This document shows, one piece after another, positions 1-6,925 of a stretch of DNA of 8,880 nucleotides; the stretch's first letter is position 1; each line of letters opens with the position of its first letter. The stretch is from an uncultured Oscillospiraceae bacterium (lineage in GTDB: Bacteria > Bacillota > Clostridia > Oscillospirales > Oscillospiraceae). Position numbers and translations under genes: made by a program. Location of the stretch: the NCBI GenBank assembly GCA_934573945.1, contig CAKTMQ010000062.1, forward strand, positions 1 through 8,880. The letters run 5' to 3'. The notes below the pieces were generated by a model. That model ran no database searches, was not told the origin of the DNA, and saw only the letters and a program-made list of their open reading frames with translations.

Positions 1-85
1 TGTAGCCATCGTCCGCCATGAACACAGGGTTTTGAAAGCCGTTGTCAGCGGCGTACTTCTCCAGATAGCTGCGCTGGGATGAGAT
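1..85 (-). pseudogene. Serine recombinase fragment, 5'-truncated, runs off the left edge
   Basis: Read on the minus strand, positions 85 to 1 encode ISSQRSYLEKYAADNGF followed by a segment ending MADDGY. This matches the region just after the N-terminal catalytic segment of large serine recombinases, where a ...S-I-x-x-Q-x-x-x-L-E-x-Y-A... helix is followed by a ...DDG(Y/W)SG... strand. A TGA (89-91) lies two codons upstream of the homology, and no catalytic-serine segment precedes it, so the 5' part of the gene is missing. The rest would continue beyond position 1. It differs clearly from the recombinase fragment at the right edge of the window, so the two are not halves of one gene. The family assignment rests on about 28 residues. 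Confidence 0.6.
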
Positions 86-114
86 TTGTCAAGGATACTT
101 TAACCCTAAAAGAA

Positions 115-143
115 TTTACTTCTTTTAATAGAGATGCTATAAT
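115..143 (+). promoter_or_regulatory. Sigma-A-type extended -10 promoter for the 160-819 gene
   Basis: TTTACT (115-120) and TATAAT (138-143) are separated by exactly 17 bp. A TG at 135-136 makes an extended -10. Transcription would start near 150, only about 10 nt before the ATG at 160, leaving just enough room for the weak ribosome site AGGGTGAG (149-156). The promoter sits immediately beside the recombinase remnant, in AT-rich DNA. Confidence 0.7.
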
Positions 144-159
144 TATATAGGGTGAGATT

Positions 160-819
160 ATGAATATACAAGAGCTTATCCGTACAGCAAGCTGGCTTAC
201 AACGGAAAAAATTATGCTGCGCCCGTTGGTGCAGTTGGATAGCGTTCCTACATTAGAGGAACAGCGGGTGCTTGCTGAATTGGAAACCGGCATTTTTACT
301 GATGCTGCGGCGATTGCTATTGCCTGTGGCTATGTTGATCCGCGCACGGTATTTCTTTCTGCGGCTGCATCGGAAGATGATCTTCGTGCCGCGCATGGGC
401 GCTGCCGCTATCTGGCGGAGACCCCGGAGGAGATCCGAACACTCGACGCGCTGGTCGGATCGTATCTGCCGGAGGGCTATTTGGAGGATATTGCGATCCG
501 CGTCGATCCGACCGGCCATGGAGCATTTACGCCGGATAATATCCAGACGTTTGCGCGGCTCATCCGCCGAACGGACAATTTGGCAGTGCGGGCGCTGTTC
601 CTGCCTTTTGATTTGAACGGCGACCTGTCCCGGCAGGCCAAGGACGCTTTCAGCCTTGTGAAAAAAATACGCTCCGATCTGCCTTGCATGCTTCATGCTT
701 TCTGTTTTGAAGGCCTGATGAAACCATTGATGCAAGGGGACACAGAGTTGCTCCATACACTCAAAATGCTTGCATCGCTAAACGACACTTCTCTATACGC
801 TTCTTTTTTTATCTCATGA
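160..819 (+). CDS. Hypothetical 219-residue protein, possibly a degenerate PLP-barrel (alanine racemase/YggS-like) domain
   Basis: The ATG at 160 follows a 17-bp-spaced promoter and a weak AGGGTGAG ribosome site; the TGA at 817-819 merges into a terminator. I do not recognise a specific family. The spacing of alternating strands and helices resembles the N-terminal barrel of fold-type III PLP enzymes (alanine racemase, YggS, diaminopimelate decarboxylase): an 'R-T-V-F-L-S-A-A-A-S-E-D-D-L' segment (about 62-75), 'E-T-P-E-E-I-R-T-L' (about 87-95), a strand 'DIAIRVDP' (about 110-117), then 'LAVRALFLPFD' (about 141-151) and 'K-K-I-R-S-D-L-P'. The usual Lys-bearing first strand (AVxKAN or AVSK) is not visible, and the protein is half the length of the decarboxylases, so it is probably not a conventional PLP enzyme. 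There are no signal or membrane segments. It is transcribed toward the molybdenum-hydroxylase operon; a functional link is unproven. The gene call is firm; the fold suggestion is weak. Confidence 0.75.
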   Translation: MNIQELIRTASWLTTEKIMLRPLVQLDSVPTLEEQRVLAELETGIFTDAAAIAIACGYVDPRTVFLSAAASEDDLRAAHGRCRYLAETPEEIRTLDALVGSYLPEGYLEDIAIRVDPTGHGAFTPDNIQTFARLIRRTDNLAVRALFLPFDLNGDLSRQAKDAFSLVKKIRSDLPCMLHAFCFEGLMKPLMQGDTELLHTLKMLASLNDTSLYASFFIS

Positions 820-851
820 AAACGAGCAGGGTAAAATACCCTGCTCGTTTT
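819..851. terminator. Bidirectional intrinsic terminator between convergent genes
   Basis: A perfect 15-bp stem joins AAAACGAGCAGGGTA (819-833) to TACCCTGCTCGTTTT (837-851) with a 3-nt AAA loop. An A-tract before and a T-tract after give a terminator in both orientations. On the plus strand it begins at the last base of the stop codon of the 160-819 gene. On the minus strand it starts 15 bp after the stop of the fused xanthine dehydrogenase and so ends the long operon. Confidence 0.92.
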
Positions 852-866
852 GAACGATTTGATAGA

Positions 867-3428
867 TCACTTTCGATAAGGCGTGTTGATCAGCGGCAAG
901 CTTTGCCGAAATTGTCCGTCCAGACGATAATAGGCGTGGGCACAGGCAGGCGCTGTGGGAATCATGCACAATTCGCCGCAGCCCTTCGCTCCCAGCGAAA
1001 ACGGCAGTTTATCTTTTTCATCCGGCTGACAAAGAATGACTTCCAGCTCGGGTGCTTCTGTTGCCCGCATGAAGCCGATCGTACCGAACTTACTCTTGGG
1101 GTAGCCGTCCACACACTCGAATTTCTCTGTGACACCGTAGCCGATGCCCATGACCATGCCGCCTTCAATCTGCCCCTCTACAGATTGAACATTGACCGGC
1201 GTACCGACATCAAAGGCGGAAACTGCCTTTTCGATGCGGCCCTGTTCATTCAGAATAATGACCTGTGCGCCGTAGGAATAGGAAACATGGCTGATGGGGT
1301 TCTCTTTGATGGCACCCAGCGGGTCTGTTTTCGCAGAGTATTCGCCGAAGAACTCCTGTCCTTCCAAATCGGCAATGGTCTTTCCTCCTGAGAGTGCCAT
1401 CTTTAGCTTTTCACCTACACGGCGGGCCGCCTCACCAGTCATAACGGTCTGTCTGGAAGCGGTTGAAGTACCGGAGTCTGGCGTACGGGCGGTATCCGCT
1501 GCCTCAAAGACAAACAATGCAGGATCCAGTTCCGTCACATGGCAAATCTCAGTCAGCACCATCTGACCGATGCCCTGTCCCATGCAGGAGGCGGATGTCC
1601 GGATGTGAATTTTTCCCTGCTCCACACTCAGCAGCACGCGACCGATGTCCTTCTTTCCCATACCTGTTCCGGAGTTCTTGAAGCCGCAAGCAATACCCGC
1701 ATAAGGATGCGCATAATAGATGTCTTTCACCGCATCCAGACACGCTACCATGTTCGTATTCGGGTCCGCGGTCTGACCATTTGGCAGAATATCACCGGGC
1801 TTGATCGCATTGCGGCGGCGGAATTCCCATGGATCAATTCCTACCATCTCAGCCAGAAGATTGATGTTCATCTCAGTAGCAAAACAGCTTTGGGTTACAT
1901 CGAACCCCCGAAATGCACCGGAAACCACATTGTTTGTATAGACGGACATCCCAAAAATGTCGATATTCTGGTAGTTGTACGGGCCAGCGGCGTGGGTGCA
2001 GGCACGATGCAGAACCGGGCCGCCCAGGGAGGCATATGCGCCGGTATCAGCAATAATGATGCCCTTCATCCCAGTAAGAATCCCGTTTTCGTCACATGCT
2101 GTAGTAAACTCCATCTCCATCGGGTGACGCTTGACATGATAATCCAAGGATTCCTGTCGGCTGTATTTTACCTTGACAGTTTTTTTTGTAACCCATGACA
2201 TCAATGCGGCATATTGCTGGACAGACATATCCTCTTTGCCGCCGAAACCGCCGCCAACCAGCGGAGCACGACAATGAACTTTCTCTTTTGGAAGCTGGAG
2301 CATCTGCGCACATTCACGTTGTACGTCGTAGACGGACTGACTGGTGGTATAAATCAGCAGGCCATCCTCACCCTCCGGCATAGCAACACAGCACTCCGGC
2401 TCCATAAAACCGTGCTCCTGCCAACCTGTTTTATACTTTCGTGTTACCACATATTTCGAATTTTTGATGGCTTCATCTGCATTTCCACGCACAAGATTTG
2501 CACGGCTCATAACATTGCCGTCAGGATGAATCAGTGGCGCGTCGCCGCGCAGCACATCAAAGGGATTCGTAACCGCAGGCAGTTCTGTGTAGTCCACTTC
2601 CACCAGTGCCGCGATTTCGTTCAGCTTTTCCTTTTTATCGGTAGCGATCACAGCCAGCACGTTTCCAACGTAGCGGGTAATGTCACCCTCTCCCATCATC
2701 ACGTCCCAGTCCTGCTTGATGTGGCCAATCTTGTTGCAGGGGACATCCGCCTTTGTCAGGACTTTTACGCAGTCAGGATGTGCAGCGGCACGGGTGACAT
2801 CAATACGATCGATGTGGGCGCGGGGGTAACGGGAATAGACGCAGCGCGCATAGAGCATTCCATCCACAATGATGTCATCTGCAAAAATACCAGTGCCGTT
2901 GACCTTCTCCGCTGCGTCGATACGCTTGGCGTGCTCGTCCATGTGCAAAGTCTTTGGAGCAGGCGGAACCTGCTTTTTCTCACGGAAGAACTCCGCAGCC
3001 ATGAGGATAGCATCCTCAATTTTCTTATAGCCAGTGCAGCGGCAGAAGTTGCCGCGAATTGCTTGCTTTACGTCCACACGCGTTGGGTTCAGATTCATAT
3101 CCAACAAGCTTTTCGCAGAAATAATCATACCAGGGATGCAGAAGCCGCATTGCACAGCACCCGCCTCAGCAAAGCAGTGTTCGTAGATTTTCATCTCATC
3201 AGCAGGAATTCCTTCGACCGTGAGAATGTTTTTTCCTACCAGCTTACTCAGAGATACAACACAAGCTTTTGTTTTTTTGCCATCTACCAGCACGGTGCAA
3301 GTACCGCAAGCTCCCTCGCTGCAGCCATCTTTGGCTGCGGTCAAACGCAGATCGTCTCGCAAAAAAGGCAGCAGCTTTTTATCCTGCTCAGCGGTATACT
3401 CCTTGCCGTTGATCAAAAGTTTATACAT
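867..3428 (-). CDS. Fused [2Fe-2S]/molybdopterin xanthine dehydrogenase, selenium-dependent type
   Basis: This 853-residue molybdenum hydroxylase joins an iron-sulphur domain (about 1-155) to a molybdopterin domain (about 165-850) in one chain, the arrangement and length of the selenium-dependent xanthine dehydrogenase family (TIGR03311-type). Cluster ligands are visible: C36, C41, C44, C56 (plant-type [2Fe-2S]) and C94, C97, C129, C131 (second [2Fe-2S]). Molybdopterin and substrate motifs are GGGFGGKE (392-399), GAFRGF (504-509), MGQG (616-619) and KGCGE, ending at catalytic Glu819. Positions equivalent to bovine xanthine oxidase E802, R880, F914 and E1261 appear as E399, R475, F509 and E819, which favours a purine substrate. 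It has no FAD domain, so it needs a separate electron acceptor, perhaps the FAD protein encoded just upstream. In this family selenium is a labile cofactor ligand rather than selenocysteine, and no in-frame UGA is needed here. The start has AAGGAG 9 nt upstream. It is last in the operon, after a stem-loop, and is visibly less GC-rich than the preceding genes. The family is clear; the substrate and selenium use are inferred. Confidence 0.9.
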   Translation of the reverse strand: MYKLLINGKEYTAEQDKKLLPFLRDDLRLTAAKDGCSEGACGTCTVLVDGKKTKACVVSLSKLVGKNILTVEGIPADEMKIYEHCFAEAGAVQCGFCIPGMIISAKSLLDMNLNPTRVDVKQAIRGNFCRCTGYKKIEDAILMAAEFFREKKQVPPAPKTLHMDEHAKRIDAAEKVNGTGIFADDIIVDGMLYARCVYSRYPRAHIDRIDVTRAAAHPDCVKVLTKADVPCNKIGHIKQDWDVMMGEGDITRYVGNVLAVIATDKKEKLNEIAALVEVDYTELPAVTNPFDVLRGDAPLIHPDGNVMSRANLVRGNADEAIKNSKYVVTRKYKTGWQEHGFMEPECCVAMPEGEDGLLIYTTSQSVYDVQRECAQMLQLPKEKVHCRAPLVGGGFGGKEDMSVQQYAALMSWVTKKTVKVKYSRQESLDYHVKRHPMEMEFTTACDENGILTGMKGIIIADTGAYASLGGPVLHRACTHAAGPYNYQNIDIFGMSVYTNNVVSGAFRGFDVTQSCFATEMNINLLAEMVGIDPWEFRRRNAIKPGDILPNGQTADPNTNMVACLDAVKDIYYAHPYAGIACGFKNSGTGMGKKDIGRVLLSVEQGKIHIRTSASCMGQGIGQMVLTEICHVTELDPALFVFEAADTARTPDSGTSTASRQTVMTGEAARRVGEKLKMALSGGKTIADLEGQEFFGEYSAKTDPLGAIKENPISHVSYSYGAQVIILNEQGRIEKAVSAFDVGTPVNVQSVEGQIEGGMVMGIGYGVTEKFECVDGYPKSKFGTIGFMRATEAPELEVILCQPDEKDKLPFSLGAKGCGELCMIPTAPACAHAYYRLDGQFRQSLPLINTPYRK

Positions 3429-3454
3429 AAATCAGTACTCCTTTTTGCTTTTAG

Positions 3455-3486
3455 AAGCGGGCGCTCCTGAAAAGAAGCGCCCGCTT
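3455..3486 (-). other. Intercistronic GC-rich stem-loop before the fused dehydrogenase
   Basis: AAGCGGGCGCT (3455-3465) pairs perfectly with AGCGCCCGCTT (3476-3486) across a 10-nt loop. It fills most of the 63-bp gap between the FAD subunit and the fused dehydrogenase. Neither side carries a T-tract, and the ribosome site AAGGAG follows on the minus strand. It therefore looks like an mRNA stability, processing or attenuation element rather than a full terminator. It could lower or uncouple expression of the last gene relative to the first ones. Confidence 0.6.
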
Positions 3487-3491
3487 AGATT

Positions 3492-4310
3492 TCAGATGCC
3501 TTTTTCTGCCAGAAAATCACCGAGCAGATTCATGCAGACGGTCTTGCGGTATTCCGCGCTGACACGGCCACGAGTCAGCACCAGCTTTTCACCGTAAGCC
3601 TTCAGCAGCTCCGGTTTGATCGCCTTGGCTTCCTCCACGGTCTTGCCCACCAGCATGGCCTCCACATCACGGAAGCGAAGCACCGTGTCGGCTACAGCGC
3701 CGAAACCGGCGGAGAAGCGGGTGATGACACCGTTTTCCACGCTCAGGATGCCCGCAAAGGAGACGCGGGAGATGGCCAGCGCGTTGCGGCCACCGACCTT
3801 TTTGTAGTAATAATCATCGATACCGGCCTTCGGAAGCAGGATCTCCGCAATAATCTCATCGCTTGCAAGATCGAGCTTCTTGCGGCCCAGGTAGAACTTC
3901 TCCACATCCACAATGCGTTCGCCCTTGGCGGACAGCAGCTTCAGCTTCGCACCGGTGACAAACTCGATAAGCACGGAGTCCGCTTTGGCGGAGCCGTTGC
4001 CCAGATTGCCGCCGAACGTCCCCGCGTTGCGAATGGCGGGCGCGGCGATGCGGGAGATGGCCTCCTTCATGAACTGAGAGACGAGGTCGCTGGCCAGCGC
4101 CTCGGTATAGGTGACTGCCGCGCCGATGCGGATATACGCTGCATCCTCGCAGATGGTTTTCAGCTCAGGCAGCTTACCCAGAAACAGATAGCTGACATTG
4201 GGACGGTTTTCCACCATCAGGTCAGTGCCGCCTGCATAGGGGACGAGATCATACTTGCCGCGAAGCTCCAATGCTTCCGCCAGCGTTTTCGGTGCGTATC
4301 CGTTTACCAT
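3492..4310 (-). CDS. FAD-binding subunit of a xanthine dehydrogenase-type molybdenum hydroxylase
   Basis: This 272-residue protein has the layout of the CoxM/XdhB-type FAD subunit, which passes electrons from the [2Fe-2S] clusters to NAD or another acceptor in the cytoplasm. FAD-binding motifs are YAGGTDLM (25-32) and the pyrophosphate-binding stretch around 93-112, beginning IRNAGTFGGNLGNG. The second part (about 165-270) fits the CO-dehydrogenase flavoprotein C-terminal domain, including the 'Y-Y-Y-K-K-V-G-G-R-N-A-L-A-I-S-R' stretch (167-182). Length is normal for the family. The ATG overlaps the end of the [2Fe-2S] gene by 7 bp (ATGGTAA), so translation is coupled. As the only FAD subunit seen here, it may serve the three-subunit enzyme alone or also the fused dehydrogenase downstream; that second role is inference. 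Confidence 0.93.
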   Translation of the reverse strand: MVNGYAPKTLAEALELRGKYDLVPYAGGTDLMVENRPNVSYLFLGKLPELKTICEDAAYIRIGAAVTYTEALASDLVSQFMKEAISRIAAPAIRNAGTFGGNLGNGSAKADSVLIEFVTGAKLKLLSAKGERIVDVEKFYLGRKKLDLASDEIIAEILLPKAGIDDYYYKKVGGRNALAISRVSFAGILSVENGVITRFSAGFGAVADTVLRFRDVEAMLVGKTVEEAKAIKPELLKAYGEKLVLTRGRVSAEYRKTVCMNLLGDFLAEKGI

Positions 4311-4777
4311 AGTCCGTTGCCCTCCTTTGCCGCGTTCATGATGGCATTTACGATGGCGTTATAACCCGTGCAGCGGCAGAGATTGCCGGACATACCCACA
4401 CGGACTTTCTCCTCGGTGGGGTGCGGGTTCGCGGACAGAATGCTCTCCGCCGCCAGCACCATGCCGGGGATGCAGAAGCCGCACTGCACGGCGGATACCT
4501 CCGCAAACGCCTTGTCCAGTGCCGCGAAGCGCTCCGTTTCACGGTAGCCCTCCAGCGTTACGATGGTGCTGCCCTCCACAGCGCCCATGGCCACGCAGCA
4601 GGAGTTGATGAGCCTGCCGTCCAGCAGAACGGAGCATGCGCCGCACTCGCCCTCTTTGCAGCCGCACTTGACGGAGGTGCAGCGGAACGTATCACGCAGC
4701 ACATCCAGCAGACGGTCTGCCGCGCTGCCGGCATAGGAAACGGTTTTGCCGTTGAGAATGAATTGAATGTCGTTCAT
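4304..4777 (-). CDS. [2Fe-2S] subunit of a xanthine dehydrogenase-type molybdenum hydroxylase
   Basis: This 157-residue electron-transfer subunit carries both clusters of the family. C40, C45, C48 and C60 (GCKEGECGACS context) form the plant-type [2Fe-2S] site. C99, C102, C134 and C136 (QCGFC and LCRCTGY contexts) form the molybdenum-proximal site. The N-terminal half is ferredoxin-like and the C-terminal half is the four-helix [2Fe-2S]-binding domain; length is typical for a CoxS/XdhC-type subunit. Its ATG shares a base with the stop codon of the molybdopterin subunit (TAATG), and its own end overlaps the FAD gene, so the three subunits should be made in step. C38 is an extra Cys just before the first ligand. 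Confidence 0.95.
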   Translation of the reverse strand: MNDIQFILNGKTVSYAGSAADRLLDVLRDTFRCTSVKCGCKEGECGACSVLLDGRLINSCCVAMGAVEGSTIVTLEGYRETERFAALDKAFAEVSAVQCGFCIPGMVLAAESILSANPHPTEEKVRVGMSGNLCRCTGYNAIVNAIMNAAKEGNGLW

Positions 4778-6903
4778 TACGCTTCCTCCTTTGCCAGAAT
4801 TTTGATGGTATCCTCGGCGGTGAACGGTGCGTGGTGCAGACGGAAGTCGCCGCCCAGCGCCTGTTCAATAGCCTCCACATAGGCAGGCGCCGCGCCCACC
4901 AGAGGCAGCTCGCCCGCGCCCTTTGCGCCGTAAGGCCCGAACGGATACTCCTCCACATGGAGCTGGCAGTTCAGCACCGGCACATCCACGGCGGTGGGGA
5001 TCAGGTAATCCGAGAAGGAGTTGTTGCGGATACGACCCTTATTGTCGTAATTCATGAACTCTGTGGAGGCATAGCCGATACCCTGCAGGAAACCGCCCTC
5101 CATCTGGCCCATGACGATGTTATAGTCCATGGGCGTACCCACATCAAAGGAGGCATACGCGCCCAGGATTTTGGTAATGCCGGTGTAGGTGTCCACCTCC
5201 ACCTCGATGGCCTGTGCGCCCCATGCGTAGGTGGGATAGGCATCGCCGCGGAATTTATCCAGATAGAAGGGAATCATAAAGTCAGGCTCGACAAAACGCT
5301 CCTCCACGATCTGATCCTTGCCCTCCTCCCACTCAGTACGCAGCTTGATGGCGGCACGGCGCAGTAACTCGCCCACGGTCATCAGGGAGCGGGACGCCAC
5401 GGTGGGGCCGGAATCCGGCACACGGGAGGTATCGGGATGATCATAGAATACCTTTTCCAGCGGGATGTTCAGTTCATGCGCCACGATCTTGGGGAAGGTG
5501 GTGCGCAGACCCTGACCGATCTCGCCGTTGGAGGCCAGGATCTCCACCGTGCCATCCTTATATTTGTGCAGCCGCGCCACGGCCTTGATAATGTCGCGCT
5601 CACCGGAGCCGGTAAAGCCCGCGCCGTGGAAGTGCATGGAAAAGCCGATGCCCTTGCGGTAGCGGCCTGTCTGGGGCTTGGCGTATTCCTTGTGCTTGGC
5701 ACGCAGACCGCAGGCATTGTCCACCTCGTCGATCATGGCGGGCAGCGGCACCGGGAAGTGATACTTGCCGGAGGTGGAGGTCGCGTCGCCCTGCTTGACC
5801 ATGTGGGCCTCCTTAAACTCCAACGTGTCCACACCCAAATCCTTGGCGATGTGATCCATCATCATCTCCACGGCAAAGAACGTCTGAGGTGCGCCAAAAC
5901 CGCGGTACGCGCCGCAGGGCGTGGTGTTGGTCTTGAGAGCGCGTCCGTGGACGTGCAGATTTTCGATGTTATACACACCGTCGGCGCAGATGATGCCGCG
6001 CTGCAGCACAACGGCGGACAGGGTGGTATACGCGCCGCCGTTGAACTTCACGTCGATGTCCATAGCCGTGACCTTGCCGTCCTTGACGGCCACCTTGTAG
6101 GTGCACAGAGACGGGTGACGCTTGGAGGTGAATTCCAGATCCTCACGGCGGTCAAAGACGCAGCGGACAGGCTTTCCGCACTTCTTGGCGGCCACAGCTA
6201 CCTGACAGCCCAGAATGGACGGAAATGCCTCCTTGCCGCCGAAGCCGCCGCCGGTCACGTCCTGATGCACATGGACATCGGCAGGGCCGCAGTTCAGCGC
6301 CCGCATCACCGCGCCGTGGACATAGTAGGCACACTGCATGGAGCCGTGGACGAACATCCGCCCGCCCTCCTCCGGCTCAGCCATCATGCCCTGAGTCTCC
6401 AGATAGGTCTGATCCTGATAGCCGGTCTCAAACTCCTCGGTATATACCTTGTCCGCTTCGGCAAAGGCCTTGTCGATGTCGCCCTTCTCGTATTCGTAGT
6501 TGAAGAATACCTCGTCGGCCTTCCGCAGATCCAGCATCGGCTCAAGCTCTTCGTACTCTACCTCGATACGGCTGAGGATATCCTCGCACACCGCCTCGTC
6601 AGGGCCGCAGACCATGCCGATGGGCTCGCCGATGTACTCGACAGTCTCTCTTGCATAGACGGGCGTATCGTCCATGACGATGTTTACGTTGTTGTCGCCG
6701 GGTACGTCGTTTTTGTCCACATAGAAATAGCCGTCCGGCAGCTCCGGCACTTTCACGGACAGCAGATTCGCCCGTGCGTATTTGGAGCGGAGCATTTTGC
6801 CGCAGAGAATACCGTGCTTGTCGATGTCGCAGACGTACATGGAACGTCCTTCCATCTTGGGCGCATGGTCTTTCTTCACGACAGATCTGGAAATGTTATG
6901 CAA
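4777..6903 (-). CDS. Molybdopterin-binding catalytic subunit of a xanthine dehydrogenase-type enzyme
   Basis: The product is 708 residues from the TTG at 6903, of usual size for a stand-alone CoxL/XdhA-type large subunit. Domain order is the hammerhead (aldehyde oxidase/xanthine dehydrogenase a/b) domain at about 17-125 and the molybdopterin-binding domains from about 140 to the end. Motifs are GGGFGGKE (218-225), GAYRGFGAPQ (331-340), EIGQG (461-465) and YGAKGAGELP with catalytic Glu665. Residues matching the bovine xanthine oxidase substrate pocket are E225 (E802), R302 (R880) and F336 (F914), which point to a purine-like substrate rather than an aldehyde. It hydroxylates substrate with water-derived oxygen and passes electrons to the [2Fe-2S] and FAD subunits encoded next. 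TTG is preferred because AAGGAGG lies 8 nt before it; an in-frame ATG at 6921 has only AGGGA upstream. The exact substrate cannot be told from sequence. Confidence 0.93.
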   Translation of the reverse strand: MHNISRSVVKKDHAPKMEGRSMYVCDIDKHGILCGKMLRSKYARANLLSVKVPELPDGYFYVDKNDVPGDNNVNIVMDDTPVYARETVEYIGEPIGMVCGPDEAVCEDILSRIEVEYEELEPMLDLRKADEVFFNYEYEKGDIDKAFAEADKVYTEEFETGYQDQTYLETQGMMAEPEEGGRMFVHGSMQCAYYVHGAVMRALNCGPADVHVHQDVTGGGFGGKEAFPSILGCQVAVAAKKCGKPVRCVFDRREDLEFTSKRHPSLCTYKVAVKDGKVTAMDIDVKFNGGAYTTLSAVVLQRGIICADGVYNIENLHVHGRALKTNTTPCGAYRGFGAPQTFFAVEMMMDHIAKDLGVDTLEFKEAHMVKQGDATSTSGKYHFPVPLPAMIDEVDNACGLRAKHKEYAKPQTGRYRKGIGFSMHFHGAGFTGSGERDIIKAVARLHKYKDGTVEILASNGEIGQGLRTTFPKIVAHELNIPLEKVFYDHPDTSRVPDSGPTVASRSLMTVGELLRRAAIKLRTEWEEGKDQIVEERFVEPDFMIPFYLDKFRGDAYPTYAWGAQAIEVEVDTYTGITKILGAYASFDVGTPMDYNIVMGQMEGGFLQGIGYASTEFMNYDNKGRIRNNSFSDYLIPTAVDVPVLNCQLHVEEYPFGPYGAKGAGELPLVGAAPAYVEAIEQALGGDFRLHHAPFTAEDTIKILAKEEA

Positions 6904-6921
6904 TGCAGATTCCTCCTTCAT
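6901..6921 (-). promoter_or_regulatory. Start-deciding ribosome site: TTG (6903) versus ATG (6921)
   Basis: On the minus strand ATG (6921-6919) is followed directly by AAGGAGG, then 8 nt, then TTG (6903-6901), all in one frame. A consensus Shine-Dalgarno inside the first codons of the longer form suggests TTG is the real start, giving an N-terminus MHNISRSVVKKDHAPK. The ATG form would add six residues and sits only 4 nt after the stop of the cytidylyltransferase gene. Both could be used. Confidence 0.55.
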
Positions 6922-6925
6922 TGTG

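Noticed and set aside
253..756. Minus-strand open frame of 167 codons opposite the 160-819 gene
   Set aside because: The plus-strand frame has the promoter, ribosome site and terminator; the opposite frame has none and reads as Arg/Gln-rich antisense.
867..3428. Selenocysteine-encoding UGA in the selenium-type dehydrogenase
   Set aside because: The reading frame is complete without an internal UGA, and enzymes of this family carry selenium as a labile ligand rather than as selenocysteine.
2214..3470. Long plus-strand open frame of 418 codons opposite the fused dehydrogenase
   Set aside because: It is the antisense of a clearly conserved gene with cluster and cofactor motifs; it has no ribosome site, promoter or recognisable domain.
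3455..3486. Intrinsic terminator ending the three-subunit operon
   Set aside because: The stem is strong but no T-tract follows on either strand, and no promoter is seen between it and the fused dehydrogenase, so read-through is the simpler view.
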